The notes beneath the pieces were generated by a model, which saw only the letters and a program-made list of their open reading frames with translations, ran no database searches and was not told the DNA's origin. A stretch of DNA of 64,000 nucleotides, from NCBI RefSeq assembly GCF_003952505.1, contig NZ_CP034450.1, forward strand, positions 5,725,001 to 5,789,000, in the 5' to 3' direction. The stretch's first letter is position 1, and each line of letters begins with the position of its first letter. Position numbers and translations under genes: made by a program. The stretch comes from Mesorhizobium sp. M4B.F.Ca.ET.058.02.1.1. Lineage in GTDB: Bacteria; Pseudomonadota; Alphaproteobacteria; Rhizobiales; Rhizobiaceae. Shown here piece after piece: positions 42,439 through 51,676 of this stretch.

Positions 42439-44082
42439 TTAGTGATCGATCGGCCCCTTGGGTGAGACAAGGGTCGTGCCGGCAGTAGTCGGGCGCTCGA
42501 TCATGCGGCGTACGCGCGGCGGCTCCTCGCCGCTGTGAAGCGCGCGGATGCGCTCGCCGACCACGGCGTCGGCATGGGTGGCACGCCTGTTGTGACGGAT
42601 GTACTCGACCCAGGTCGGCGTGTGGTAGTGCTCGATCCAGATGCCTGGATTTTCAAGATCGCGGGCAAGCGTCCAGTTGCGGGCGCCGTCGCGGCGGCGG
42701 ATGCGCCCGCGTTCGGCCATGGTGGCGAGGAATTCCGGCTCGTCCTCCGCGCGGATGACGTATTCGATCATAATGGCGATCGGGCCGCTGCGCGGCTTCA
42801 AGTCGAGCGCCAGCATCGGCTCCTTGAACCTGTTGAGTGGATCGAGGTTGAGGACGGTCTGCTTCGGCAAAGGCAGGAAGAAGCCAATCGCGCCACCCGC
42901 CAGCATGGCGATGGCGGCCGCCATCAACGCAGCCTCGGCGCCATGGGCGTCGGCGACGACGCCCCAGATCCAGCTGCCCAGGGCAATGCCGCCGAAGGTC
43001 GCCGTCTGGTAAATCGACAGCACACGGCCCACCACCCAGCGCGGCGTCGACATCTGCACCGTGACGTTGAAATGCGAGAGCGCGATCACCCAGCAGGCAC
43101 CGCCGACAAGCAGGCCGGCCGACGTCTGCCAGGCATTGTGGCTGACGGCAGCGTTGAAGGCGCAGAGCGCAAAGCCGGCAAAGGCGGCGCGCACCATCGT
43201 TTCGCTGGAGAGCAACTGCCTCAGCCGCACGCTGATCAGCGCGCCGCCGACCGCGCCGATGCCGAAAGCGCCGAGCATGATGCCATAGGTCAAGGCATCG
43301 CCCTTGACGACGTCGCGCGCCACCAGCGGCAGGAGCGCCAGCACGGCGCCGGCGCTGAAGCCGAAGGCCGAGCCTCTCGCCAGCACCTTGCCGATATTGG
43401 GCGACATCGCGACGTAGCGCAGCCCCGCGCCCATCGCCGCGCCGAGTGCCTCGCGCGGCAACGTCGGCGCGGGTACTTCCGGCTTCCAGCGGAACAGCAC
43501 GACGATCAGTCCGATATAGCTGACGGCATTGGCGGCAAAGGCGGCGGCTGCACCCGCGGCGGCAACGATGACGCCGCCGATCGCCGGGCCAACGCTGCGT
43601 GTGATGTTGAAGCCCATCGAGTTGAGCGCGATCGCCGCCGGCACCTTGGCGCGGGGCACCATGTCGCCCACCGAGGCCTGCCATGACGGGCTGTTGAGCG
43701 CCGTACCGCTGTCGATCAGGAAGGTAAAGGCAAGCAGCGTCCAAGGTGTCATCCAGCCGAACCAGGTGAACACGGTGAGCAGCGCCGAGACGACCAGCAT
43801 GAACGACTGCGCCACCAGCATCACCTTGCGCCGGTTGAAGCTGTCGGCGATGGCACCGGCAATGAGCGCGAACAGCATGATCGGCAAGGTGGTCGAGGCC
43901 TGGACCAGCGCCACCTGGTAGGAGGAGGTGGCGATCGTGGTCATCATCCATGCGGCGCCGACGCCCTGGATGAGGCCGCCGAAGTTCGAAACAAGGCTGG
44001 CCGACCAGACGGCGCGGAAGATGCCGTGCCGGAACGGCGCCAGCGCCGAGACGCGTTCGCTGTCCGGCTCGTCGTCGATCAT
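42439..44082 (-). CDS. MFS exporter with C-terminal ferredoxin-like domain (MFS_3/EntS type)
   Basis: A 547-residue protein. Residues 15-400 are a twelve-helix MFS_3 transporter (FNRRKVMLVAQSFMLVVSALLT; GFNITRSVGPAIGG; the N-terminal half ends near RWKPEVP). Residues about 425-525 form an extra soluble domain that looks ABM-like (GPIAIMIEYVIRAEDEPEFLATMAERGRIRRRDGARNW, then IWIEHYHTPTWVEYIRHNRR). The family exports siderophores or other small molecules. The substrate is unknown. It is convergent with the cupin gene; a perfect palindrome lies 47 bases upstream of its start. Confidence 0.85.
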   Translation of the reverse strand: MIDDEPDSERVSALAPFRHGIFRAVWSASLVSNFGGLIQGVGAAWMMTTIATSSYQVALVQASTTLPIMLFALIAGAIADSFNRRKVMLVAQSFMLVVSALLTVFTWFGWMTPWTLLAFTFLIDSGTALNSPSWQASVGDMVPRAKVPAAIALNSMGFNITRSVGPAIGGVIVAAAGAAAAFAANAVSYIGLIVVLFRWKPEVPAPTLPREALGAAMGAGLRYVAMSPNIGKVLARGSAFGFSAGAVLALLPLVARDVVKGDALTYGIMLGAFGIGAVGGALISVRLRQLLSSETMVRAAFAGFALCAFNAAVSHNAWQTSAGLLVGGACWVIALSHFNVTVQMSTPRWVVGRVLSIYQTATFGGIALGSWIWGVVADAHGAEAALMAAAIAMLAGGAIGFFLPLPKQTVLNLDPLNRFKEPMLALDLKPRSGPIAIMIEYVIRAEDEPEFLATMAERGRIRRRDGARNWTLARDLENPGIWIEHYHTPTWVEYIRHNRRATHADAVVGERIRALHSGEEPPRVRRMIERPTTAGTTLVSPKGPIDH

Positions 44083-44128
44083 CCGTGCTGTCCCGCTTCA
44101 CATGTCGTTGGCCCAGCCGACGCGGATG

Positions 44129-44146
44129 TCCATCTCCGGAGATGGA
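44129..44146. promoter_or_regulatory. 18-base perfect palindrome upstream of the MFS exporter
   Basis: TCCATCTCC/GGAGATGGA has no spacer, as expected of a repressor operator. It lies between the asparagine synthase stop and the MFS start. Confidence 0.55.
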
Positions 44147-44269
44147 GCATGGCGACGCGGGGCGGACCCTTGCCTGAAAAAGATTATGCTCCAACAACAG
44201 GATAGCGAGGCAAAAATACGTCCTGGCGCGGCTAAGCCAATGGTCTGGCCGCCTTGGACCAACCGCTGC

Positions 44270-46144
44270 TCAATGCGCGCGCGCATCCGCGGCGGCCGCA
44301 TGCAGCGCCTGGGTCAGGCTGTCCGCCGTCTCGCCGCCGGCATTGAGGCGCAGGAACAGTTCCATGCCGACGAGGCGCAGCCTCGAGGCCTCGTCGCGCT
44401 TTGCCAGGTCGACAAGGTCTTCGACGGCGGCGGCCGGCCATTTCAAGGCATCGCGCAGATAGCCGCCGCGCAGCAGGCCCTGGCTACCCTGGGTGAAGCC
44501 CGACGAGATCTCGAAACCTTTCTTCGGCGCGTAGACATTCTCGCGCGGCAGGTGCTTTTCGGCGACCTTCTTCAAAAGCCACTTGCCGGTCCTGCCGCGC
44601 AATTTCTGACGCCTCGGCAAATGGATCGCGAAATCGATCAGCCGGTTTTCGAGGAAGGGAACCCTGAGTTCCACCGAGGCAGCCATGCTCAGCCTGTCGT
44701 GTCGGTTGAGCAAGTCCTGCAGATGCGAATAGAGATCGTAGAGGCAAGCTCCGAGGAAGGCGCGATCGCCGAGCGGCGTCACTGGCTCAAGCCGGTCGAA
44801 TATCCTGGTCTGGAGGAAGTTGAGTTCCGGCGACAGCGCCCTGAGCACGAGATTGCGCTCCGAGGCGGAGCTATTGCCGGTCGATGTCTTGAAGGGCGCA
44901 TGGCGCATGCGCCCGAATTTGCGATCGAGCCAGCGCCGCGAGCGGAACAGCCGTCCCGGCCATGACCATGCGCGCCAGGGCCGCATGCTTTCGGCCTGCC
45001 ATTTGTAGCCGCCGAAAAGCTCGTCGGCGCCTTCGCCGGTAAGCAGCACCTTGACGCCGTCGGTCCGGCATTGCTCGGCAAGCGCCAGAAGCCCGACATG
45101 GCTTGCGTGCCAGCCGTCGCTCTCAAGATGCCAGACCGCTTTCGGCCAGAGCTCGAGGAACCGGTTCCTGTCGACCGGCACCCGGCGCAGGGGGACGCCG
45201 GCGCGACGGCCGGTCCGTTCGGCGTTTTCCGCCTCGCTGCGGCCAAGCCGGGGATCGACGACATAGCCGTGAATCTCCGGCCTGAAGCGCTTCGACAGCG
45301 CCGTAATCAGACCGGAATCGACGCCGCTGCTACAGGCCGTGGCGATGCTGGCGTCGGCGATGCAGTGGATATCGACGCTGTCCTCGATCAGCGCTTCGAG
45401 CCGCGCCATATGCTCGTCGTCGGAGGTCCGGTCGCCGATGATGCGCGCCGCCTCCAGCACGTCGAGGACGTGCCAGAAGCAGCGCTTCTCGATGCCCGCT
45501 TCGGTGATCTTCCAGAGGCCGGCCGGTGGCAGCCGTTCGATGCCGTCGAACAGGCTGTGGCTCGAATCGCGGTGCTGCCAGGCGAGCCGCAAGGTGATCT
45601 CGCGCGCATCGATGCGGCGGGCAAAACCGTCGCTGGCGAGGATCGCCTTGTCCTCGGAAGCGAACAGGATCCGCTCGGCCGTCTCGGCCACCGCCATCGG
45701 CTTGATGCCGAGGCGGTCGCGGGCGAGCCACAGGGCGTTGTCGCGCGCGTCGAAGTAGGCAAAGGAAAACATGCCGTCGAACAACGGCACGGCCTTTTCA
45801 GGACCCCAATGATGCAGGGCCTGCAGAACCACTTCGGTGTCGGAGACGCTGCGGAAAACGCAGCCTTCCGTCTCGATCGTCTGGCGCAGCGAGCGGTAGT
45901 TGTAGACCTCGCCATTGTAGGCGAGCACGCCCTCGCCGCATGCGGTCAGCATCGGCTCGCGGGCGGCGGGCGAGGGATCGATGATGGCAAGCCGGCGGTG
46001 CCCCAGGGCGAGCCGGCTGCTGCTCCAGCTGTCGTGGTCGTCCGGTCCGCGATGCGCCAGCGCCTGCATCATGCGGGCGATGTCCGACAGGTCGCCGGCG
46101 CCGATCGGGTCGCGCTTTCGCCAGACGCCGGCTATTCCGCACAT
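44270..46144 (-). CDS. asnB: Asparagine synthetase (glutamine-hydrolysing), AsnB family
   Basis: A 624-residue two-domain enzyme. The N-terminal Ntn glutaminase has Cys2 as nucleophile (MCGIAGVW), with RLAIIDPS and YNGEVYNYRSLR. The C-terminal ATP-PPase has the pyrophosphate loop SSGVDSG (272-278), where most AsnB have SGGLDS, and GEGADELFGGY. The replacement of G by S before V and the unusual genome context (next to an exporter) leave room for an amide-forming role in a secondary metabolite. It is the last gene before fliQ, on the same strand, with 149 bases between and no terminator seen. Confidence 0.87.
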   Translation of the reverse strand: MCGIAGVWRKRDPIGAGDLSDIARMMQALAHRGPDDHDSWSSSRLALGHRRLAIIDPSPAAREPMLTACGEGVLAYNGEVYNYRSLRQTIETEGCVFRSVSDTEVVLQALHHWGPEKAVPLFDGMFSFAYFDARDNALWLARDRLGIKPMAVAETAERILFASEDKAILASDGFARRIDAREITLRLAWQHRDSSHSLFDGIERLPPAGLWKITEAGIEKRCFWHVLDVLEAARIIGDRTSDDEHMARLEALIEDSVDIHCIADASIATACSSGVDSGLITALSKRFRPEIHGYVVDPRLGRSEAENAERTGRRAGVPLRRVPVDRNRFLELWPKAVWHLESDGWHASHVGLLALAEQCRTDGVKVLLTGEGADELFGGYKWQAESMRPWRAWSWPGRLFRSRRWLDRKFGRMRHAPFKTSTGNSSASERNLVLRALSPELNFLQTRIFDRLEPVTPLGDRAFLGACLYDLYSHLQDLLNRHDRLSMAASVELRVPFLENRLIDFAIHLPRRQKLRGRTGKWLLKKVAEKHLPRENVYAPKKGFEISSGFTQGSQGLLRGGYLRDALKWPAAAVEDLVDLAKRDEASRLRLVGMELFLRLNAGGETADSLTQALHAAAADARAH

Positions 46145-46293
46145 GGCCTGCCGGCCGGTTTAGTCTGCCCCATGATTTTCGAAGACCGCCTGAGACCAGT
46201 GGCGCCCACGCCGCGCAATTCACAATCTAGCCGCAACAGGGCTGCCCGCAAGCCGTCCGGTGAGCGCAAGGAGTAGGCACTCCGCCTCCCGCC

Positions 46294-46560
46294 TCAGAAG
46301 CCGTGCTCGATACGCTCGAAGATGACGTTGGTGAAGGCCGATATCTGGCCGCCGATGAACGGGCCGGTCAGTGCCACCACCAGCATGATGGCGACGATCT
46401 TCGGCACGAAGGTCAGGGTGATTTCCTGGATCTGGGTCAGCGCCTGGATCAGCGCGATGCCGATGCCGACCGCCATTGCCACCAGCACCACCGGCGCGGA
46501 AGCGGTCAGCACCGTCCACACCGCGTACTGGACGATATCGAGCGCGTCGGCCTCGTTCAT
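46294..46560 (-). CDS. fliQ: Flagellar biosynthesis protein FliQ
   Basis: An 88-residue two-helix membrane protein of the export gate: DIVQYAVWTVLTASAPVVLVAMAVG and FVPKIVAIMLVVALTGPFI are the family landmarks. The ATG at 46558-46560 is used. It follows flgD by 22 bases. In the standard rhizobial order flhA comes next; here asnB does. Confidence 0.95.
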   Translation of the reverse strand: MNEADALDIVQYAVWTVLTASAPVVLVAMAVGIGIALIQALTQIQEITLTFVPKIVAIMLVVALTGPFIGGQISAFTNVIFERIEHGF

Positions 46561-46582
46561 GCGTTGTGACCCAAGCCGGTCG

Positions 46583-46990
46583 CTAGCTGGCCGGCTTGAT
46601 CGTGACGCCGGGGCCGACAGCGACTTCCGTGCCGTTCTGCAGCACCGCGATAAGACCACTGCTGGCCAGGCGCACGGAGGCCACCGTGCCCGACGTCTTG
46701 CCGTCAGCGGATGTGATCGAACGGCCGATCAGCGCATCGGCCTGCGACAGGGCCGAGGACTGCATGATCTGGTCGAGCTTGGTGTTGGTCTGCACCGATT
46801 GCTCGACCTGCGAGAAGGTGGCGAGCTGGGCGACATACTGCGTCGAGTCCATCGGCTTTGTCGGATCCTGGTTCTTCATCTCGGCGATGAGGAGCTTCAG
46901 GAACGACTGGTAATCGACGGCGGTCTTGGAGGTCGACGTGGTGGTCGAATTGGCACCGGTCGGTATGGCGGTCGTCATGTCCACGTTCAT
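46583..46990 (-). CDS. flgD: Flagellar basal-body rod modification protein FlgD (hook cap)
   Basis: A 135-residue short FlgD. The conserved hook-cap core DYQSFLKLLIAEMKNQDPTKPMDSTQYVAQLATFSQVEQSV is at 26-66. The C-terminal Ig-like domain of longer FlgD is absent, as in other rhizobia. The ATG overlaps the flbT stop by one base. It caps the growing hook for FlgE polymerisation. Confidence 0.93.
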   Translation of the reverse strand: MNVDMTTAIPTGANSTTTSTSKTAVDYQSFLKLLIAEMKNQDPTKPMDSTQYVAQLATFSQVEQSVQTNTKLDQIMQSSALSQADALIGRSITSADGKTSGTVASVRLASSGLIAVLQNGTEVAVGPGVTIKPAS

Positions 46991-47433
46991 CAGTATCGAG
47001 CTCCCACGGCCATTGGGCGCGGCGCGCCCGGAACATCGTCGTTGCCGCCAAGCGCGCGGCGTTCGAGCGGATAGAGCGCGCGGATCGCCTTCAACGCCTC
47101 ATAGATATGGTCCTCGCCGACCATGCGGTCGATCTGCTTCAGCGCACTGCAGATTTCGGCGTCCTCGAAGCTCGCCAGCAGCATGGGCAGCGAGCGTCGG
47201 AACATGTCACGCGCCTCCGACGCGCCCGACGGGTTCATCAGCATGACCTGCAGGATGAAGTAGAGCTGCCTGAGCGGAGTCGACGCCTGGTCGGCCTGGA
47301 TGACGTGGCTTTCGAGCAGGAACTGCACGTCGTTCATCAGCTCGATCGTGACCTTGCGGTCGACGCGGATGACGGCGCCGTTGATGTAGATCTTCTCGTT
47401 CGGCTTCAGCGATATCTTCAGCGTGTTGGTCAT
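46990..47433 (-). CDS. flbT: Flagellin translational regulator FlbT
   Basis: A 147-residue protein. It opens TNTLKISLKPNEKIYINGAVI and contains QADQASTPLRQLYFILQ. In Caulobacter FlbT binds flagellin mRNA leaders and promotes their decay until hooks are complete; in Brucella it activates flagellin synthesis. It overlaps flaF by 4 bases (ATGA). The stem-loops before both flagellin genes are candidate targets. Confidence 0.93.
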   Translation of the reverse strand: MTNTLKISLKPNEKIYINGAVIRVDRKVTIELMNDVQFLLESHVIQADQASTPLRQLYFILQVMLMNPSGASEARDMFRRSLPMLLASFEDAEICSALKQIDRMVGEDHIYEALKAIRALYPLERRALGGNDDVPGAPRPMAVGARY

Positions 47434-47777
47434 TGAATGCCATCCCGGATGATCTGGGACACCTCGATCAGGCCCTCGAAATTGTTGGTGCGGCCCTGGC
47501 GGATGTCCTCGGCCTCGCGCAGCAGCCACAGGCCGATGGAGATCAGGTTGGCGCGCAGTTCCTTGGGCAGGGCGTTGTCGCTGGAGCCGAGATCCTCGAC
47601 GAAGGTGGTCCAGATGCGGTTGGTGAAGTGCAGCGCCTCGATCGCTTCCATGGAATCCTGGCCGACCGCGGCCGCGGCCGACAGCATGTCGATCGAGCGG
47701 GTGAGCAATTCCCGCTCGCGGTCCTTGGCGTCGGTGACGGAGTCGGTCTGGATGTCGGCGTAGGAGAATTGATACAT
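47430..47777 (-). CDS. flaF: Flagellar regulator FlaF
   Basis: A 115-residue FlaF. Family features are MYQFSYADI, the long helix with RERELLTRSIDMLSAAA, and ELRANLISIGLWLLREAEDI. FlaF works opposite FlbT to allow flagellin synthesis or secretion. It is 31 bases after flgL and coupled to flbT. Confidence 0.92.
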   Translation of the reverse strand: MYQFSYADIQTDSVTDAKDRERELLTRSIDMLSAAAAVGQDSMEAIEALHFTNRIWTTFVEDLGSSDNALPKELRANLISIGLWLLREAEDIRQGRTNNFEGLIEVSQIIRDGIQ

Positions 47778-47808
47778 CGTCGGGGCTCTGCCGTTCCGGT
47801 GGAAGTTT

Positions 47809-48858
47809 TCAGGTCAGGTAATTCAGCAGGCTGAGCTGCTGCAGGCGCGCGGTCAACGCGAAAGAGGTCTCGATATGCTGCGTCAGGTCGGCGACGCGGG
47901 TCGCGGCCTCGGCGGGATCGACGCCCTCGAGATCGATGATATGCTTCTCGAACAGGTCGACCTGGGTCTTCATGCGGTCGCTGGCGTCGGAGACACGTTT
48001 CTGGGTTAGGCCGACCTCCGAGCGCACCTGGACGATGCCGCCGATGGCCTCGCCGACCAATGTCTGGGCGCGGCTGACGACGGTGTTCTTGGCGGCATCG
48101 CTGATGTTGCCGGAGAACAGGTTGGCGACCATCGCCGCCGCCATGGCGAGCTTGCGGATGCCGTCCTCATTGGCGCTGACCGAGGTCTGCGTGGTTTCGT
48201 TCAGCGCGATGCGGCTGGTGATCTGCTCGTCGGTGGCGTTCGACCAGGTGCCTTGCCAGCCCGAGCCGAGGAATTGCGGCTCGATGCTGGTGGTGATGAA
48301 GTCGTCCATCTGGGCGGCAGTGATGTTGGCCGCGGCCGGGTCGCTCTGGGTGAAGCCGAAATAGGCGACGAAGGAGGCGTCGAAAGCGGCCTTGGCGGGC
48401 GAGCCGGCGGCGGTGAAATCGTCGACCGGCTTGACGTCGGTGTTGGTGCCGGCGAACAGATACTCGCCATTCACGCTGGTGTTTAGGATGCCGGTCATCT
48501 GCTGCAGCGCCGACGCGCCGGCCTGCTGGGTGATGCTGGTCGAGGAATCGCCGGACACGGCGCTGGTCAAGGCCGAAAGAAAGTTCTGCGCGACGTCGGA
48601 GAGCTGGCCAAGCGCATCCTGCGTCGATGTCAGCCGGGCGGCGACCAGCGCGTTGGAATCGATGATGCCGTTCAGCCGGTCGAGATCGCGCTGGAAGGTC
48701 ACGGCCTGGGTCGTGCGCCCGCCGAGCGCCAGGCCGACATCGGCGACCTTGCCGGTCGTTGACTCCTTCGTCGCCTTGACCAGATCGGACTGCATGCGCA
48801 TCTGCTGGTAGCGCATGGCGTTGGATATTGCGGCTGAGGAGACGGCTGTCGCTTTCAT
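47809..48858 (-). CDS. flgL: Hook-filament junction protein FlgL
   Basis: A 349-residue flagellin-like protein. Residues 1-140 match flagellin N (SSAAISNAMRYQQMRMQSDLVKA), including LQQMTGILNTSVNGEYLFAGTNTDVKPV. The C-terminal helices contain QVDLFEKHIIDLEGVDPAEAATRVADL. It joins hook and filament with FlgK. The start is the ATG at 48856-48858, 3 bases after the flgK stop. Confidence 0.92.
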   Translation of the reverse strand: MKATAVSSAAISNAMRYQQMRMQSDLVKATKESTTGKVADVGLALGGRTTQAVTFQRDLDRLNGIIDSNALVAARLTSTQDALGQLSDVAQNFLSALTSAVSGDSSTSITQQAGASALQQMTGILNTSVNGEYLFAGTNTDVKPVDDFTAAGSPAKAAFDASFVAYFGFTQSDPAAANITAAQMDDFITTSIEPQFLGSGWQGTWSNATDEQITSRIALNETTQTSVSANEDGIRKLAMAAAMVANLFSGNISDAAKNTVVSRAQTLVGEAIGGIVQVRSEVGLTQKRVSDASDRMKTQVDLFEKHIIDLEGVDPAEAATRVADLTQHIETSFALTARLQQLSLLNYLT

Positions 48859-48861
48859 CGA

Positions 48862-50295
48862 TTATCCCACGGCATTCATCAGGGCGTCCAGCATGTCGTC
48901 GACGGTCTTCATCATGCGGGCGGAGGCCTGGTAGGTGTGTTCGAGGTCGAGCAGCAGCGACATTTCCTGATCGACATTGACGCCAGTGTCGTTGGACAGC
49001 GCCTCGGCCGTGCGCGTCGCCAGCGCCTCCTTGGCGTCGGCGGTGGTCGAGGCCTGCTGGCGCACGCCTTCGAACCAGCCGATCGAGTTGGCGGCGTAGT
49101 CGGCGACGCTGGATGTCGCCGTGATACCGGCGGCGGCATCGAAAGCCATCGGCTGGTCGAGCCGGTCGCCATAGGCGATCAGGAGGTTGGCGTAGGACGA
49201 GCCGGAAGTGTTGAGGACATAGGCAGCGCCATTGGCGCCGCCGTCGCGCAGCAGCGCCGGGGTCATGGCGGCGTTGACGCTGATCGAGCCGGCAAGGCCG
49301 TCGACCAGCGTGCCGGCGGCGGGAATGCCGGGCGCGCCGGACCAAGTAAACAGGCCGGCGGCATCGGGCTGCGACGAGGAGGTCTCGGCAAAGGCGGTGA
49401 TGAGCCCGCGGGCGGTCTCGTCGAGCTGGCTCTGCATGGTGGCGGCGACGCCGTCGCGCAAGGTGATCAGGCCGGCGAGCTTGCCGACGGCGCTGGTATT
49501 GCCGCCGCTGCCGGCCGAGAGCGGCACGTTGTCGATGGAGATGGTGTTGCCGGGAGTGCCGGCGGTGTAGCCGGACGAGGGCGTGAAGGTCACCGAGCGC
49601 GGCACCGTCTCGAACAGCGTCGTGCCGTCCGTGGTGGTGATGACCATGTCGTTGTCGCCGCGCGTGAAGGTCGAGACGGGAACATATTCGGCGATCTTCT
49701 TCAGGATCGCGTCGCGCTGGTCGAGTGCGTCGGACACGTCGGTGCCCGAACGGGTTCCGGAAATGACGGCCTTGTTGGCGTCCTGGAACTGGCTGAGCAG
49801 CTTGTTGAGGTCATCGACCGCGGTGGCGATCTGACCGTCGGTCTGGGTGCGGAAATCCTGGATCGCCTGGGTGCCGTCATTCAGCGAGCGCACGACGTCC
49901 CTGGCCGCGTCGATGACGCTGGCGCCCAGATTCTGGTTGGACGGCGTCGTCGCGTAGAGTTGCAGCGCCTGCTGCAGATTGGCGATCGCGGTCGAGGGCG
50001 AGGACGCGTTGTCGACGCCGTTGACGGCCAGCTCCAGCTGGTCCATACCGCTGTAAAGCGCGCTCTGGCCGCTCCATGCGGAGAGCGCGCTCAAATTCTG
50101 CCGGAACAGGAGGTCGTTGGCCGCCCGCTGGATCTCCACCGAGCGGGCGCCCGGCGCCGTGCTGGTGACGACAGCCGTGCGGCGGGCATAGTCGCTATTG
50201 GAAGCATCGGCGACATTGCGCGAGACGATGCTGGTCTGCTTCGAGGTGGTCAGGAGCGCCGACTGTGCGATGCTCAAGGCGGAGGTCAGCGACAT
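48862..50295 (-). CDS. flgK: Hook-associated protein 1, FlgK
   Basis: A 477-residue hook-filament junction protein. The N-terminal rod motif (SALSIAQSALLTTSKQTSIVSRNVADASNSDYARR) and the C-terminal coiled pair (VNVDQEMSLLLDLEHTYQASARMMKTVDDMLDALM) are conserved. The length is near the rhizobial norm. It is in one transcript with flgE upstream (30 bases) and flgL downstream. Confidence 0.95.
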   Translation of the reverse strand: MSLTSALSIAQSALLTTSKQTSIVSRNVADASNSDYARRTAVVTSTAPGARSVEIQRAANDLLFRQNLSALSAWSGQSALYSGMDQLELAVNGVDNASSPSTAIANLQQALQLYATTPSNQNLGASVIDAARDVVRSLNDGTQAIQDFRTQTDGQIATAVDDLNKLLSQFQDANKAVISGTRSGTDVSDALDQRDAILKKIAEYVPVSTFTRGDNDMVITTTDGTTLFETVPRSVTFTPSSGYTAGTPGNTISIDNVPLSAGSGGNTSAVGKLAGLITLRDGVAATMQSQLDETARGLITAFAETSSSQPDAAGLFTWSGAPGIPAAGTLVDGLAGSISVNAAMTPALLRDGGANGAAYVLNTSGSSYANLLIAYGDRLDQPMAFDAAAGITATSSVADYAANSIGWFEGVRQQASTTADAKEALATRTAEALSNDTGVNVDQEMSLLLDLEHTYQASARMMKTVDDMLDALMNAVG

Positions 50296-50325
50296 GCGGG
50301 TCTTTCACGGGCCGGGGCCCGACAG

Positions 50326-51579
50326 TTATCTCTTCAGGTTGACAAGGACATCCATCAGGTCGGAACCGGTCTGGAAGACTTTCGAATTGGCGGTGTAGCT
50401 GCGCTGCGCCGCGATCATGTTGGTCAGTTCCTCGGCGATATCGACGTTGGAATTTTCCAGCGCGCCGGAGACGATCGAGCCGAGCTTGCCTTCATTGGCG
50501 AAGCCGATGCGCACCGCGCCGGAATCGGTGCTCTGCGCGTAGACGTTGCCAGGCAGGGCGGTGAGCCGGTCCGGGCTCGTCACGTCGGCCAGCGGGATCT
50601 TGTAGAGCGGCTTGGTGGAGCCGTCCTCATACTGTGCGTAGATGATGCCGTCCTGGCCGATCTGGATTTTCTCGATCGTGCTCGGCGCGTTGCCGTTGAC
50701 CTCGGCCTCGGAAACCGTGAAGCCGGTGCCGAGCTGGGTCAGCTTCGACATGTCGAGGTCGAGGGTGGAGCCGTTCGGCACGGTGAAGGAGATGCCGGTG
50801 GTGGCGCCGGTGAGCTTGCCGGTGGTGGTGTCGAAAGTCAGGTTGGCCGAGGCCAGCGCGCCGCCGGTATAGGGGAAGGACGTGCCGGCCGTGGCCTTGG
50901 ACTGGTCGAAGACCGAGACCTCCCAGGCGCCTGAGCCGGTGTTGGTGAAATAGACGTCGAGCAGCACCTTGTTGCCGAGATTGTCGTAGGCGACCAGCGA
51001 CGACTTCGAGGTGTATTCAGCGGTCGCGCTGTTGCTGGACGGCAAGGCGCCCGCAGGCGGGGTGGCACCCGCCGGCAGATTGCCGCTGAAGACGCCTTCG
51101 GTGCTCGGCGTCGCGGTCATTTCCTGGTCGGAGATCTGCACGGGCTCCAGGCCCTCGAAACCGTTGGCCGTCGCCGCAGGATCGCCATTGGCGTAGCTGT
51201 AGGCCATCAGCTGATAGCCGGCGGCATTGACCAGCCTGCCCTGGGCGTCGGCGACAAAGGCGCCGGCGCGGGTCAGATAGGGCGTGCCGCTCGGATCCTG
51301 CACGACAAAGAAGCCATCGCCGTTTACGGCAAGGTCGGATACCGAGGTGGTGTATTGCAGCACGCCTTGCGAGCTGATGGCGGAGCGGATCGTCGTCGTG
51401 ACGCCGCCCGAATTGTAGGCGCCGCCGGTGCCCGGCATGATCAGCGTCGAGAATTCGGCGGAGGAGCGCTTGTAGCCCGTAGTGTCGGAGTTGGCGATGT
51501 TGTCGGCGACCGTGGACAGGCGATTGGCCTGCGCGTTCATGCCGGAGACGCCGGTCCGCATCATTCCGTAGAGGCTCAT
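50326..51579 (-). CDS. flgE: Flagellar hook protein FlgE
   Basis: A 417-residue hook subunit. The N-terminal motif MRTGVSGMNAQANRLSTVADNIANSDTTGYK is diagnostic, as is the C-terminal SNVDIAEELTNMIAAQRSYTANSKVFQTG. GGAGA precedes the ATG at 51577-51579. It heads the flgE-flgK-flgL-flaF-flbT-flgD-fliQ operon. The motif at 51629-51657 is its likely promoter. Confidence 0.96.
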   Translation of the reverse strand: MSLYGMMRTGVSGMNAQANRLSTVADNIANSDTTGYKRSSAEFSTLIMPGTGGAYNSGGVTTTIRSAISSQGVLQYTTSVSDLAVNGDGFFVVQDPSGTPYLTRAGAFVADAQGRLVNAAGYQLMAYSYANGDPAATANGFEGLEPVQISDQEMTATPSTEGVFSGNLPAGATPPAGALPSSNSATAEYTSKSSLVAYDNLGNKVLLDVYFTNTGSGAWEVSVFDQSKATAGTSFPYTGGALASANLTFDTTTGKLTGATTGISFTVPNGSTLDLDMSKLTQLGTGFTVSEAEVNGNAPSTIEKIQIGQDGIIYAQYEDGSTKPLYKIPLADVTSPDRLTALPGNVYAQSTDSGAVRIGFANEGKLGSIVSGALENSNVDIAEELTNMIAAQRSYTANSKVFQTGSDLMDVLVNLKR

Positions 51580-51628
51580 CGAAACGTCTCCTCAATACCC
51601 ACGACGGTGGGGCCCATGACAGTGGCCG

Positions 51629-51657
51629 CGAGCCTATGCCGCGTGTCTTGCGCGAGG
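51629..51657 (-). promoter_or_regulatory. Flagellar promoter motif before flgE
   Basis: On the minus strand CCTCGCGCAAGA, 9 bases, TAGGCTCG, 50 bases before the flgE ATG. It shares spacing and sequence with the flhA and fliF copies. Confidence 0.65.
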
Positions 51658-51676
51658 CTGGCGCGGGTTTCGGCCA

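Noticed and set aside
33457..46293. Flanking direct repeats or a tRNA target that would define an integrated island
   Set aside because: I looked at both ends of the block that splits the flagellar genes and saw neither, so I do not call it a mobile element.
48937..50934. 665-codon open frame on the plus strand
   Set aside because: It runs opposite flgK and flgE, whose proteins are clearly recognisable. High GC gives long antisense frames here, and its translation is Arg/Gly/Asp-rich with no family.
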